64,000 nucleotides of DNA. It comes from Acidobacteriota bacterium (GTDB lineage: Bacteria; Acidobacteriota; Terriglobia; Terriglobales; Acidobacteriaceae). A program made the translations under genes and the position numbers. Below, piece by piece: positions 48,849 to 59,076 of the stretch (position 1 is its first letter; each line of letters begins with the position of its first letter). The notes under the pieces are model-generated. The model ran no database searches. It was given only the letters and a program-made list of their open reading frames with translations, and was not told the origin of the DNA. Location: the NCBI GenBank assembly GCA_021846985.1, contig JAJZVX010000002.1, positions 186,001 to 250,000 on the forward strand, in the 5' to 3' direction.

Positions 48849-49808
48849 TCACTCCAGGATGACGGCCGGCTCCGGTTCGTGTCCGCGGATGGTGAGCGTA
48901 ACCGCGGCGGAGAGAATCAAAGCTCCGCCGATCCATGCGTAGGGGCCCAGGTGCTCGCCCAGCATGCGCACGCCCAGCCAGGAGCCCAGCGCCGGTTCGA
49001 TGTTCAGAAAGACGCCGGCGCGCGAAGCCGGCACGTGGTGGATGCCCCAGTTCCAGAGCAGCGTGGTGGTGGCCGTGCAGAACAGCCCGCTGGCGGCCAG
49101 CGCCATCCATGCCGTTGCGCTCACATGGCGGAGAGGCGGTGGCGCGGCCGCGGAATGGGTGAGCGGGCTGAGCAGCCACGGCCCCAGCACCCAGACCGCC
49201 AGCATCAGCGTTCCGGAAAGGATGGTGTAGGCCGTAACCACAACCGGACTGTGCGTTTCCATCAGTTTCTTGCTGAGCAGAATCCAGGCCAGGGCGGTGC
49301 ACAGCGAACCCACCACCATGAGATCGCCGGTGAGAGTTGGCTCGCCGTGACCAGCGCGGCTGTGCGTGCCGCCCAGCACGATGAGCGCCGCGCCCGCCGT
49401 GGAACCGAAAAGGGCCAGCCAGCCCACGCCGTCCAGCCGTTCCCCGGCAAAGAGCGCCGCCGCAGCTGCCAGCAACACGGGCATGCAACCCACCATCAGA
49501 GAGGCGTGGCTTACCGTGGTGAGGCTCAGACCATGAAACTGGATGAGAAACTGCACGGGTACGCCCAGCAATGCCGAGATGAGCAGAAGGCGCACCTCGC
49601 TGGCCGTAAGCCGCACCCGGTTCAGCAGGGCAACGGGCAGCATGCCCAGGCATGCAAAGAGAAAGCGGTACAGCACCATGTGCTCCACGCTCATCTCGTT
49701 CAGCGCCAGCCGGCCAAAGTAGAAGCCGGTTCCCCACAAACAGCCCGCCAGAGCGCAGGCGCCATAGCCCAGGTACGCCAGCCGTCTGTTTGCGCCGTTC
49801 CCGTTCAT
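48849..49808 (-). CDS. DMT (EamA) family transporter
   Basis: 319 residues, ten predicted helices in two EamA repeats (ACALAGCLWGTGFYFGRLALNEMS opens the first; TAWMALAASGLFCTATTTLLWNWGIHHVPASRAGVFLNIEPALGSWLG is diagnostic of the second). Probably an exporter of a small metabolite or nucleotide precursor. The ATG at 49808 has AGAGGG almost touching it, an unusually short spacing, but the frame upstream has no better start. The secreted gene at 49887 is divergent. Confidence 0.88.
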   Translation of the reverse strand: MNGNGANRRLAYLGYGACALAGCLWGTGFYFGRLALNEMSVEHMVLYRFLFACLGMLPVALLNRVRLTASEVRLLLISALLGVPVQFLIQFHGLSLTTVSHASLMVGCMPVLLAAAAALFAGERLDGVGWLALFGSTAGAALIVLGGTHSRAGHGEPTLTGDLMVVGSLCTALAWILLSKKLMETHSPVVVTAYTILSGTLMLAVWVLGPWLLSPLTHSAAAPPPLRHVSATAWMALAASGLFCTATTTLLWNWGIHHVPASRAGVFLNIEPALGSWLGVRMLGEHLGPYAWIGGALILSAAVTLTIRGHEPEPAVILE

Positions 49809-49886
49809 CCCTCTTTTTACTGTCGCACACGCCGCACGGGCGGGTATCACGGCGCGGACCGGGCGATTAGGCGAAAATATTCATGC

Positions 49887-51233
49887 ATGGGAAAGCGGCT
49901 ATTTGTGACTCCAGGGTGGCAGGGTGCGGGCGCCTGGCTGGCGTTGGGATTGTGTATGCTGGGCGCGGCCTCGCGGCTTCGGGCGCAGGACGCCAACATC
50001 TTTTCGCCAGAGCCGAAACACGCAAAACGCCGCCATGCAGCTCCTCCGCAGCCCCAGCTGAACGCCTCCCAGCCGGCCGCGTTTTCCATTGCCACCGAGC
50101 CGCTCGGCTTCAGCGCGCCCTCGTTTTTTTACCTTGGCATGCGCAGCAGCATGGCCTCGCTCGATTTTCTGGATGAAAACCGGCTGCTCTTTACCTTTCG
50201 CGTGCCCGGGCTCATCCCCCGTTCGGGCGGCAGGGCGGACGAGGATCAGCGCCGGATTCGCGCCCTGGTTTTAGACCTGCCCAGCGGCGCGGTCGAGGTG
50301 AAGTCCACCTGGACGGTGCATGACCGCGATCGCTATTTGTGGGTGCTCGAGGACGGCCATTTTCTGCTGCGCGACCGCGACCTGATTTACGAAGGCGACG
50401 GCACTCTTACGTTGAAGCCGCTCTTTCGCTTTCCCGGTCCCCTCCTCCGTCTGGAGATTGACCCCACGGAAACCTACCTTGTCACAAATTCCTTCGAACC
50501 CGAGGCCGCCGGGTCCGGCGATACGGCAAGCCCACCCACGGTCAATGCCGGCGTCTCTGCCGATGGGCAGCCTTCGGCAGGCGCAAAGAACGTGGTGGTG
50601 CGGATGATGCGGTGGAAGTCCGGCGAGGTGCTGATGGTCAGCCGCACCCACTCCACCGCCCATCTGCCCATCAGTGACCAGGGTTTTCTGGAAACCTTGC
50701 CCGCCGCTGGCGGGCAGTGGCTGCTCAGCCTCGATCTCTTTACCGGAGAGAGCCGGATTCTCGGCCGGATCAACTCCGCCTGCCAGCCCACGGTGGACTT
50801 TGTCTCCCGCCGCGTGGTGCTGGCCGCCACCTGCGATACAACAGGCGGCGGCGGCTTGGTGGCGATCACCGCCGAAGGCCACATCCTGTGGGAAAATGCC
50901 GACCGCGCACTGCCCGTCTGGCCGCTGCTGGCCGGCTCGTCCGGAGGTTTGCGTTTCGCCCGGGAGTCGCTCTCCGTTACCCATGCCATCGACGCTCTCT
51001 CGCCGCTTGATCCCGGCGACATCAGGGGGCAGCGCATCCAGGTCTTCGATACGGCAACAGGCAAGGCGGCCCTGACGGCGCTGGCCAACCCCGTGCTGGA
51101 CGCGGGAGGCAATGTGGCCATCTCGCCCTCGGGTCGCCGCGTCGCCATTGTTACGAATGGGGCAATACAAATCTTTGAACTGCCGCCGCCGCCCCCGCTG
51201 CCCGCTGCCCCCGTTTCCCCTCCAGCCAGGTAA
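49887..51233 (+). CDS. Secreted beta-propeller-like protein of unknown function
   Basis: 448 residues from the ATG at 49887 with a signal sequence (WQGAGAWLALGLCMLGAASRLRAQ). The mature part has repeating beta-strand style such as ASLDFLDENRLLFTFR, YLWVLEDGHFLLRDRD, RLEIDPTETYLVTNSF, QWLLSLDLFTGESRILG and NVAISPSGRRVAIVTNGAIQIFELP, which suggests a WD40-like or YVTN propeller. The C-terminus is Pro-rich (PPPPPLPAAPVSPPAR). The frame continues far upstream, but that part is antisense to the transporter gene and is not coding. No function can be assigned. Confidence 0.75.
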   Translation: MGKRLFVTPGWQGAGAWLALGLCMLGAASRLRAQDANIFSPEPKHAKRRHAAPPQPQLNASQPAAFSIATEPLGFSAPSFFYLGMRSSMASLDFLDENRLLFTFRVPGLIPRSGGRADEDQRRIRALVLDLPSGAVEVKSTWTVHDRDRYLWVLEDGHFLLRDRDLIYEGDGTLTLKPLFRFPGPLLRLEIDPTETYLVTNSFEPEAAGSGDTASPPTVNAGVSADGQPSAGAKNVVVRMMRWKSGEVLMVSRTHSTAHLPISDQGFLETLPAAGGQWLLSLDLFTGESRILGRINSACQPTVDFVSRRVVLAATCDTTGGGGLVAITAEGHILWENADRALPVWPLLAGSSGGLRFARESLSVTHAIDALSPLDPGDIRGQRIQVFDTATGKAALTALANPVLDAGGNVAISPSGRRVAIVTNGAIQIFELPPPPPLPAAPVSPPAR

Positions 51234-51503
51234 GACCGGGGATGCCGGCGCCCAACGCGCTCCCGCACGTCTTCGATCGCTGCTTCCGGGGCGGCCCCGC
51301 GTTGTCCGGCATCCCAGGGTAAAGAACAAAATATCTGTGAAGCTCGCTTCGCGGCGGCGGCTCTCCCGCACCAGTTACGATCCTGCGAGAACCGCCGTGC
51401 CTTCGGCACACAACTTCCACAGACGGCCTCCATGCCAGGATGCCGCTTGTGAGGCCCGATTGCCGGACACGACTTGTCATGCCTCGGCCATGCCGGAGGA
51501 GGC

Positions 51504-51689
51504 TTATTTGCCTTTCTTGGCCTTCTTGCCCATGCCCGCTTTGGCGGCGACGGCTTGATCGTGGCCGGGAGGATGGTGGCGATTGTGGTGCGCAACGGCT
51601 TTCGCAACCTCTTCCGCGGTGAGTTTCGTACCGGGACCCAGGTTGGGAACGTCGCTCTTCCATGCAGCATCGGTTCTAGCGGCTTCCAT
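51504..51689 (-). CDS. Small basic protein, 61 residues
   Basis: A strong AGGAGGAGAA ribosome site lies just before the ATG at 51689. The peptide is His/Lys-rich: it contains LGPGTKLTAEEVAKAVAHHNR, then HHPPGHDQAVAAKAG and ends MGKKAKKGK. The longer frame upstream has no support. It might bind DNA, RNA or metal; no homology is recognised. Confidence 0.6.
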   Translation of the reverse strand: MEAARTDAAWKSDVPNLGPGTKLTAEEVAKAVAHHNRHHPPGHDQAVAAKAGMGKKAKKGK

Positions 51690-51948
51690 ACGATTCTCCT
51701 CCTGTTGAAGGCCGGTGGAGCGCGTCCTGAAAAAGCTGAAGCGCAAACGCCAGACGAGTCCCTTCCGGCATTGCGGAAAGCCCTCAGCGGCACGGCGCAG
51801 AGGTTGCGGGGGCGGGCAGGAACGATCGCGCGAGTCCGCCTCGATCCCGGCGCGAGCGGCCGCTGAGCGGCAGCTCCTTACTGTCAGGATAGTCCTTTCA
51901 GTCAAGGGCGGCCAGAGCCGGCCGCGCGCCCACCCCGCAGCGCCGTTG

Positions 51949-52539
51949 TCAGCCGGCTACTTTCTTCAGCAGCCAGGCCATGTTCTGGCCCAGGGTCTTG
52001 ATGGTTTGCATGCCCTCCTCATCTTTTTCCACCTCGCCCGGCTCGCGGCCGATGGCCACATTCCAGTAGGAGGAGCCGGGAACGATCATCTCGCTGATCA
52101 GGAAGAAGTGGTTGAGCGAGTCGAAGGCGTGGATGGCGCCGGCGCGGCGCACGGCCACCACCGCGGCGCCCACCTTGCGGCGGAACATGCCGCCGTCGGC
52201 CCTCCCTACAAGGCAGGCGCGGTCGATCAGCGCCTTCATCTCCGGCGTGATGTCAGAGACGTAAGTGGGCGAGCCGAGCAACACACCGTCGGCCTGATCC
52301 ATTTTTTCGATGAGCGCGTTGCCCATGTCGCCGGTCTGCGAGCAGCGGCGGTCCTTGCGCGCCGAGCACTTGCGGCAGGCCAGGCAGCCGTGAATCTTGG
52401 CTCCGCTCAGCTCGATCAGCTCGGTTTCAATGCCTTCCGCTTCCAGTTCCTGCATCGCATGGCGAAGAAGAATGGCGGTATTGCCGCCCTTGCGGGCGCT
52501 GCCGTTGATGGCGACTACCTTCAGTGGCTTTCCGTTCAT
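51949..52539 (-). CDS. Flavodoxin-like NADPH-dependent FMN reductase
   Basis: 196 residues from the ATG at 52539, preceded by AGGGA. The fold motifs are VVAINGSARKGGNTAILL (phosphate loop), ELSGAKIHGCLACRKCSARKDRRC with an unusual cysteine-rich stretch (three Cys in CLACRKC and one further), and DGVLLGSPTYVSDITPEMKALIDR. This iron-sulfur-flavoprotein-like group (ISF family) includes quinone and metal reductases. The cysteine spacing CxxCxxC differs from a canonical ISF cluster only slightly, so a cluster is possible. It lies divergent from bacterioferritin. Confidence 0.85.
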   Translation of the reverse strand: MNGKPLKVVAINGSARKGGNTAILLRHAMQELEAEGIETELIELSGAKIHGCLACRKCSARKDRRCSQTGDMGNALIEKMDQADGVLLGSPTYVSDITPEMKALIDRACLVGRADGGMFRRKVGAAVVAVRRAGAIHAFDSLNHFFLISEMIVPGSSYWNVAIGREPGEVEKDEEGMQTIKTLGQNMAWLLKKVAG

Positions 52540-52694
52540 GAATGAGTCCCTCTGGCGCATATCTCCGTGGTCCAGCCCCCGGCGATGTGCGGATGGAATG
52601 ACTCTATTGTGCGCTCTGGCGGGGAGCCGCGGCCAGAGGCGGGCGTCCAAGATTCCAGTTTCCAATCGCCGCGGTCTTCTATAGAATCCAGCCC

Positions 52695-53168
52695 ATGAAG
52701 GGCAATGCGAAGGTTATCGAGCAGTTGAATCGTGCGCTCCGCGAGGAGCTCACTGCCATCAACCAGTACTTTGTCCACGCCGAGATGTGCGAGAACTGGG
52801 GCTACGGGAAGCTGGCTCGCTACATCAAGAAGCAATCCATCGACGAGATGAAGCACGCGGAGGCGCTCATGGAGCGCATCCTGTTTCTCGACGGCACGCC
52901 GACCATGGAGCCGCTGGCTCTCTCCATCGGCAGCACCGTGCAGGCCATGATCCAGTCCGACCTGAGGCTCGAAATCCAGGCGGCGGCCATGTACAACGAG
53001 GCCGTGAAGGTGGCCATGGACAACAAGGACAATGGATCGCGCGACCTGTTCGTCAAGCTGCTCAAGGACGAGGAGGAGCATGTGGATTGGCTCGAAGCCC
53101 AGATGCACCAGATCAAGGAGATGGGCTACGAACGCTACTTGACCATGCAGATCAACGAAGAGAAATAG
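52695..53168 (+). CDS. bfr: Bacterioferritin
   Basis: 157 residues, normal size. It stores iron and its ferroxidase centre residues are present: Glu18, Glu51 and His54 in the first helix pair, the Glu at about 93, and Glu126 with His129; the heme ligand Met52 is in SIDEMKHAEALMER. It is directly followed by a short intergenic region and has a flavin reductase divergent from it, which might supply electrons for iron release; that link is inference. Confidence 0.96.
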   Translation: MKGNAKVIEQLNRALREELTAINQYFVHAEMCENWGYGKLARYIKKQSIDEMKHAEALMERILFLDGTPTMEPLALSIGSTVQAMIQSDLRLEIQAAAMYNEAVKVAMDNKDNGSRDLFVKLLKDEEEHVDWLEAQMHQIKEMGYERYLTMQINEEK

Positions 53169-53327
53169 GAGCACAAGAGGGAATCGGAATCCCGTCCCGG
53201 AACCTGCGCGCACGTGCCGCGGACCAGATCGGGAGAGGATTTGTGCGCCTTCGTGGTTCTTTCTGTATATGCCTCCCAGGAAAACGAATCTTCTGCAAGT
53301 TTTCGCGCCGGGCACGTTCTCTGGTTA

Positions 53328-53378
53328 GGAACCCCGGCAGGCGGGAAGCAAATAATCCCTGGTCCGGAACGGGGTTCC
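53328..53378. repeat. 9-bp inverted repeat upstream of a secreted gene
   Basis: GGAACCCCG (53328-53336) pairs exactly with CGGGGTTCC (53370-53378); a smaller GGAAC/GTTCC pairing overlaps the right arm. It lies 40 bases before the ATG at 53419 and may be an operator or hairpin. Confidence 0.45.
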
Positions 53379-53418
53379 CGGGAGTACGATTTCCTGAGCT
53401 TCAGCCGAGGAGGCGCCG

Positions 53419-53790
53419 ATGCGTCGTACGTTTGCCGTGTTCAGCCTGTTTGCCTTCGTCCTGAGTCTAGCCGCACAGACACCCGCACCCACCAGCGCAA
53501 AAGCCAAACCCGCCGCTCCACGTCATGGCCGAGAGGTCCATGATGTACGCGCGCAAATTGAAAGCCCTCAACCCCAACGAAAGAAACGCCATGGCGTCGC
53601 TTGACGCCCCTTCCGAGCCCGAAGCCGATGCCTCCAGCGCAGGCTCCGCCAGTCTGGGAGGCGGCGGCGGCGTGTATCGGCCCTCCGGCGCCCTCCGCGA
53701 GGGCGACGTCCACACCAAGGACTTTGACGAGTACTTCGAGTACACCCTCGCCCAGCCGGGCTTCCATCGTCAGGCCCGGCCGCCCGTTTT
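53419..53790 (+). pseudogene. Secreted protein gene split by a frameshift (or overlapping frames)
   Basis: The ATG at 53419 has GGAGG five bases upstream and begins a convincing signal peptide (MRRTFAVFSLFAFVLSLAAQ). This frame stops at 53604 after 61 codons. The +1 frame, from about 53520, shows strong GC3 coding bias and a plausible acidic mature protein (MMYARKLKALNPNERNAM, later TKDFDEYFEYTLAQPGF) but runs on into the antisense of the kinase gene. A single gene with a +1 shift near 53520 fits both observations. I do not recognise the protein. The end point given (53790) is approximate and chosen where the kinase gene begins. Confidence 0.5.
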
Positions 53791-54417
53791 TTATGCCATT
53801 GCCTGGCCGGTCATGGCGAAGATGATGGCCCGCGCCGTGGCATCCTCGCCGGCCGAGGAGCAAATCATCAGATCGTACAGGTGCGGGTTGCACCAGCTCT
53901 TGCCGAAGTACTGTTGCAGATACTTGGCCCGTTCACCGTCTACCTTGCGCATGCGTTGTTCTACGTCCGCGCCTTTTTCCAGGCGATCTTTGAGCCGTGC
54001 GATGCGCGCCTTCAGCGGGGCGTAAATAAAGACGTGATACACATCGGGGCGCTGCTGCAGCACACACTGCGAGCCGCGGCCCACGATCACGCAGTCGCCG
54101 TCGGCGTAGGCCTTCTCGATGATCTTTTCTGAGATCTTCACCATCTCCTCGGCGTCGAAAACGGCGTTATCTCCCAGTTCGAGGCCCGCGGCCAGGGCCG
54201 CCGAGCGCATGGCCTGCTGGTTGATGCGCTGCAGCCACGAAACCACGTGTTCGTCGTAGTTCTGCACCACCCTCTTGTCCACGTGCGCCGCGTAGGCGAT
54301 GGCGTCGATAATGTCGCGATCCAGCAGCTTCCATCCCAGCCGTGCGGCGATGGCCTGGGCAATGTACCCGCCGCCGCTGCCGAACTCCCGGTTAACCGTC
54401 AAGATGCGGTAGGCCAC
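53791..54417 (-). CDS. Cytidylate kinase-like family protein
   Basis: 208 residues from the GTG at 54417 with AGGGAGG five bases upstream. The nucleotide-binding loop [33 protein letters not shown] corresponds to the cytidylate_kin2 family (P-loop with SGGGxIA), then [34 protein letters not shown] and a lid region. These proteins look like nucleoside monophosphate kinases; the true substrate is often unknown. It is followed by a promoter-rich region and the TetR gene divergently. Confidence 0.85.
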   Translation of the reverse strand: MAYRILTVNREFGSGGGYIAQAIAARLGWKLLDRDIIDAIAYAAHVDKRVVQNYDEHVVSWLQRINQQAMRSAALAAGLELGDNAVFDAEEMVKISEKIIEKAYADGDCVIVGRGSQCVLQQRPDVYHVFIYAPLKARIARLKDRLEKGADVEQRMRKVDGERAKYLQQYFGKSWCNPHLYDLMICSSAGEDATARAIIFAMTGQAMA

Positions 54418-54560
54418 GGTTTCCTCCCTCTTCTCCAAAACTGTTTACTCTACTCCTGTTTCCGGCCTGACTCCAGCAGCCCCTGCACGCGCGCAGAGGG
54501 CTGTGCCTCAGTGTGAGACGCCGCGCCTGAGAAAGACGCCAAACGCCCGCGCGGCGCGCC

Positions 54561-54589
54561 TTGACAGCCGCAGAATGACACGTCATTTT
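54561..54589 (+). promoter_or_regulatory. Promoter of the tetR/ATP-grasp unit
   Basis: A perfect TTGACA (54561-54566), a 17-base spacer and CATTTT (54584-54589) fit a sigma70-type promoter; the -10 is weak. The leader would be about 33 bases. Confidence 0.6.
54574..54587. promoter_or_regulatory. Palindrome over the tetR promoter, probable TetR operator
   Basis: AATGAC AC GTCATT is a perfect palindrome around a two-base centre. It lies within the spacer and -10 of the promoter above, the expected place for autorepression by the TetR product at 54629. Confidence 0.6.
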
Positions 54590-54628
54590 CGTAAAGACAA
54601 TACTTTCACGGAGAGATGGACATCCACA

Positions 54629-55237
54629 ATGGCGTACCGGACGACTCCCACGGGGACGGCGCGCAGATTGGCCCGGCACAGCGCCCTGCTCGAGGCCGCC
54701 ACCAGCCTCTTTGCCAGCTACGGCTATCACGCCGCCACCGTGCCCATGATCGTGGCGGAGGCAAATAGCTCGGTGGGCAGCTTCTATGCCCACTTCCGTA
54801 ACAAGGAAGACATCTTTGCCGCTGTTCTGCAGTCGCTGGGCAACAAGGTAGGCCAGGTCATTCAGCAGGCCCGCGACTCACAGCCCGACCCCCTGCGGAC
54901 GATTCCGTGCGCCGTCGAGGCGCTCTTTCTTTACCTGGTGGACCATCCCCGCCACGCCCGCATTCTCATTGTGGAGTCGTCGGGCCTGAGCCCGCGCCTG
55001 GAGGCGGCGCGCCGCGCCATCCTCGGCCAGCAGGCCGAGCAGGTGCGGCACTCCTTTGAAGCGGCCACCGCGGTGATCGATGTTGCCGATCCGGCCATTG
55101 CCGCCCGCTGCCTGGTGGGAGCCGTTTACGAGGCCCTCTATAGCTGGCTGGAGCAGAATCCGGCCGACCGGCGGCCCGCGCGCGAAGTGGCGCGCGCCGT
55201 GGCTGACTACAATGCCCGCGCCATCCGCCGAAGGTGA
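54629..55237 (+). CDS. TetR family transcriptional regulator
   Basis: 202 residues from the ATG at 54629; GGAGAG is fourteen bases upstream and the promoter position rules out longer forms. The DNA-binding region is [53 protein letters not shown] (helix-turn-helix about 30-55). The rest is a helical ligand domain. It sits 52 bases before the ATP-grasp gene, and probably controls both genes as one unit through the palindrome at 54574. Confidence 0.92.
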   Translation: MAYRTTPTGTARRLARHSALLEAATSLFASYGYHAATVPMIVAEANSSVGSFYAHFRNKEDIFAAVLQSLGNKVGQVIQQARDSQPDPLRTIPCAVEALFLYLVDHPRHARILIVESSGLSPRLEAARRAILGQQAEQVRHSFEAATAVIDVADPAIAARCLVGAVYEALYSWLEQNPADRRPAREVARAVADYNARAIRRR

Positions 55238-55289
55238 TCCACCGCGGCTTACACTGAAAGGGTGGGGCGCCGCAGGAGGGCCAACCGGC

Positions 55290-56309
<1,020 letters not shown>

Positions 56310-56442
56310 GACGGCCGCTTTTTGTGCGTGCCGGGCCGTCTTCCGCTGCGTCCCTAATCGGGTTCAATCCGCGCTTGACGTTTCGCGAGGACGGCACTGG
56401 CCTTCGCTGCGCGCGCGGCGGCGAAGGCGGCGGAGTGTTGCT

Positions 56443-57807
56443 CTATGCCTGGGTGGCGATGGCCGAGATGGCGCGCTGCTTCCACTGGCCGCCGGTAAAG
56501 TCGGGAAACTCCATCGGAGTGCTGCCCCGCGCCACGGAAGCCTCGCTCAGCGGGCCGACGGCTGCCCATGCCGCGCAGTCGTAAGCGTCCATGTCGGGCG
56601 CCAGTCCGTTGCGAACGCACTGCAGAAGCCGGTAGATCATGATGAAGTCCATGCCGCCGTGGCCGCCGACTTTTTGGGCGATCTCGCCCTCGTTCTTCCA
56701 GAGCGGATGCTCGTACTGCTTGTAGTCGTCGATGGAGCCGTAGGACTCGTCCTTGTTCATGCCGTCGAAGTAGATGCGCGGTGGGTAATCCTGGAAGATG
56801 CCCTTGGTTCCGGCGATGAGGTTGATGCGATTGTAGGGATGGGGACTGGTGACGGCGTGCTTCACCGTGATGGTGCGGCCCCGCTCGGTCTGGATGAGCG
56901 ATGTGGTCAGATCGCCGCAGATGTACCTCTCGGCCCAGCGCGGATCGCCGGGCTTCAGATGATCCCTGCGCCACTTGTCGAGGCCCAGATGCGGCGCGCT
57001 CATGGCCACCATGCGCGTAAACCGGTCGCCGCGCTGGATGCCCATGTAGTTGGCCACGGGGCCCAGCCCGTGTGTCGGATACAGGTCGCCGTCGAAGCGG
57101 GTGTGCCAGGTGCGCCGCCACAGACCCTCGCCGGCGCTGGAAAAAAGCTCGTTGCGCAGGTCGTGGATGTAGGCGCCCTCGCCAAAGAGCAGATCGCCAA
57201 ATTCGCCGGCGTGCACCATGCGCAGAATGAGCGTCTCGTTGTAGCCGTAGCAGCAGTTTTCGAGCATCATGCAATGCTTGCGGGTTTGCTCCGAGGTGTG
57301 GACAATGCCCCAGCACTCGTCGAGAGTGGTGACGCCGGGAACTTCGATGGCGGCATCCTTGCCACCCTTCATGGCGGCGATGGCCATGGGGTAGTGCCAT
57401 TCCCAGGGCGTGGCGGCAATCACGAAGTCCACGTCCTTGCTGGCGCACAGCTCTTCAAAGTGGTGCGGCCCCTTGGTGTAAAGCGCGGGCTTCGGCTGGC
57501 CCGCTGCCACAACCATGTCCGCGGCGTGGCTGGCCTTCTCCGGCACAATGTCGCAAATGGCGGCGACTTTGGCATCAGCGGCCAGCAGGTTGCCCAGCAG
57601 GCTGGTGCCGCGCCCTCCCACGCCGATCACGCCCACACGCGGCTCGCGCTTTTCAAAGGCAACATCAATCATGGTCTGGCGCGTGGCAGTTTCCGCCGCC
57701 CTGGCCAGATCCGCCGCGCTCAGTATCACCGCCCCGGCCGCGCCTGCCTGCAGCAATTTCCGCCGCGTCCACAGTCCCGCCACCGGATTCAGTTCATCCA
57801 GGCTCAT
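56443..57807 (-). CDS. Gfo/Idh/MocA oxidoreductase, GH109-like, Tat-exported
   Basis: 454 residues with a Tat signal (TRRKLLQAGAAGAVILSAADLARA). The NAD-binding Rossmann part is RVGVIGVGGRGTSLLGNLL; the catalytic region has EVPGVTTLDECW, MMLENCCYGYNETLILRMVHAGEFG and LYPTHGLGPVANYMGI, the last with the His/Gly stretch seen in GH109 alpha-N-acetylgalactosaminidases, which use bound NAD for hydrolysis. Activity on N-acetylgalactosamine is inferred. It is the first in a reverse-strand group with an esterase and two PD40/DUF1349-like proteins. Confidence 0.87.
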   Translation of the reverse strand: MSLDELNPVAGLWTRRKLLQAGAAGAVILSAADLARAAETATRQTMIDVAFEKREPRVGVIGVGGRGTSLLGNLLAADAKVAAICDIVPEKASHAADMVVAAGQPKPALYTKGPHHFEELCASKDVDFVIAATPWEWHYPMAIAAMKGGKDAAIEVPGVTTLDECWGIVHTSEQTRKHCMMLENCCYGYNETLILRMVHAGEFGDLLFGEGAYIHDLRNELFSSAGEGLWRRTWHTRFDGDLYPTHGLGPVANYMGIQRGDRFTRMVAMSAPHLGLDKWRRDHLKPGDPRWAERYICGDLTTSLIQTERGRTITVKHAVTSPHPYNRINLIAGTKGIFQDYPPRIYFDGMNKDESYGSIDDYKQYEHPLWKNEGEIAQKVGGHGGMDFIMIYRLLQCVRNGLAPDMDAYDCAAWAAVGPLSEASVARGSTPMEFPDFTGGQWKQRAISAIATQA

Positions 57808-57908
57808 GCTTTCCCTCCGGTCATCCAGTCTACATGGGGAAGGTTGGAGGAGAACATGCTTTTGCGCGCGCGGGTTCCTTTGTGGCTTCGTCGCCGCCGC
57901 GCGCCGGG

Positions 57909-59024
57909 TCAGGGCTTTGCGGCCGGATGGGCGGCAGAATAGTCCACGTCTTTTGCCGCTTTGGTTTCGATGCCGGGCCGTTGAAGAAATCCGAGATCGC
58001 GGAACCAGTCGATGAAGCGGAATTGCCAGGTGCCGTAGGGCGTATCTCTACGGTCTGTAAGGCCGCCGCTCATGTGGGTGCCGTCGCGCAGCGGATCGCC
58101 GGGATGACGGCCGTTCCCGTAGATGTGCATCTCCAGATTGGGCACCTCGCTGGCGAGCATGGCGTGGAAGTATTGGTCGGCCCACATGGCGTGAATCTGA
58201 TCGTCCGATCCGGCGCACACCAGAAACGTGGGCGGCATGTCGCGCGGAACCACCGGCGCGGGTGCATGCTCGGGCGCGAAGGGCGTGGGGCCGGGATAGA
58301 CCAGCGCAACAAAATCGGGCCGCGACGAGATGCCGGCCAACGCATCGCCATGGCCGCTGTTCTGCTTGTCGAAGCGCTCGTAGAATACGGCCGCGTTCGA
58401 GGCCAGTTCGCCGCCCGCGGAGAAGCCCATGACGCCAATTCTGTGCGGGTCGATGCGCAACTGGGCCGCGTAGGCGCGCACCAGCCGGATGGCCTGCTGC
58501 ACGTCGTAGGTGGCGTCGGTCCCGATCGAGTAGCCGTCGCTGTGCAGGCGGTTGCGCAGGATGATGGTATTCACACCGTAGTTGGCGAAGAAGGGCACAA
58601 AGTCGGCGCCCTCGCCGCCCACGTTGAGCGTGATGTGCCCGCCGCCGGGAATGAGAATCACCGCCGCACCGGTATTCAGCCCGCTCGCTACCGTGTGCAC
58701 TTCAATCGACGGGTTATGAATGTTGACGATGCTGTCGATGCGCCCCGGCGACGAAGCGCTCAGGTGGTAGCGCTCCGGCTCGCGCACGCGCTTCCTGTCG
58801 AGGAAAGGCGAGCCGGGCGGGTAAAGCGGCACCACGATGCCGCCCGGCAGAATGGGCTGCGGAGCATAGGGCGCGGCGGTTTCCGGCCCGGGATGGGGCA
58901 CGTCCAGCGGCGCGGGCAAAGGCGGCAGCGCTGCGCGCGGTGCGCTTTGCGCCGCGCAGACAGCGGCGCCGGCCGCCATGGCGAGAATGAGCGCGAGCAA
59001 CGAACTCATTGTTTTTGATTGCAT
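57909..59024 (-). CDS. Secreted alpha/beta-hydrolase (esterase-like)
   Basis: 371 residues; AAAGGAG is ten bases before the ATG at 59024, and a signal peptide follows (MSSLLALILAMAAGAAVCAAQ). The hydrolase core has VILIPGGGHITLNVGGEG (oxyanion region), RIGVMGFSAGGELASNAAV (nucleophile Ser in GFSAGG), CAGSDDQIHAMWADQYF (Asp) and NGRHPGDPL (His). This resembles acetyl-esterases acting on plant or bacterial polysaccharides (BD-FAE-like). The substrate is unknown. It is 52 bases after the PD40 gene stop. Confidence 0.85.
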   Translation of the reverse strand: MQSKTMSSLLALILAMAAGAAVCAAQSAPRAALPPLPAPLDVPHPGPETAAPYAPQPILPGGIVVPLYPPGSPFLDRKRVREPERYHLSASSPGRIDSIVNIHNPSIEVHTVASGLNTGAAVILIPGGGHITLNVGGEGADFVPFFANYGVNTIILRNRLHSDGYSIGTDATYDVQQAIRLVRAYAAQLRIDPHRIGVMGFSAGGELASNAAVFYERFDKQNSGHGDALAGISSRPDFVALVYPGPTPFAPEHAPAPVVPRDMPPTFLVCAGSDDQIHAMWADQYFHAMLASEVPNLEMHIYGNGRHPGDPLRDGTHMSGGLTDRRDTPYGTWQFRFIDWFRDLGFLQRPGIETKAAKDVDYSAAHPAAKP

Positions 59025-59076
59025 GGCGGCGATGCTCCTTTGCCTCTGTTTTTCTGGTCCGGCGGCTGCCGCGCGG

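Noticed and set aside
48762-49886. Upstream extension of the secreted protein gene at 49887
   Set aside because: It is antisense to the DMT transporter; the signal peptide begins at 49887.
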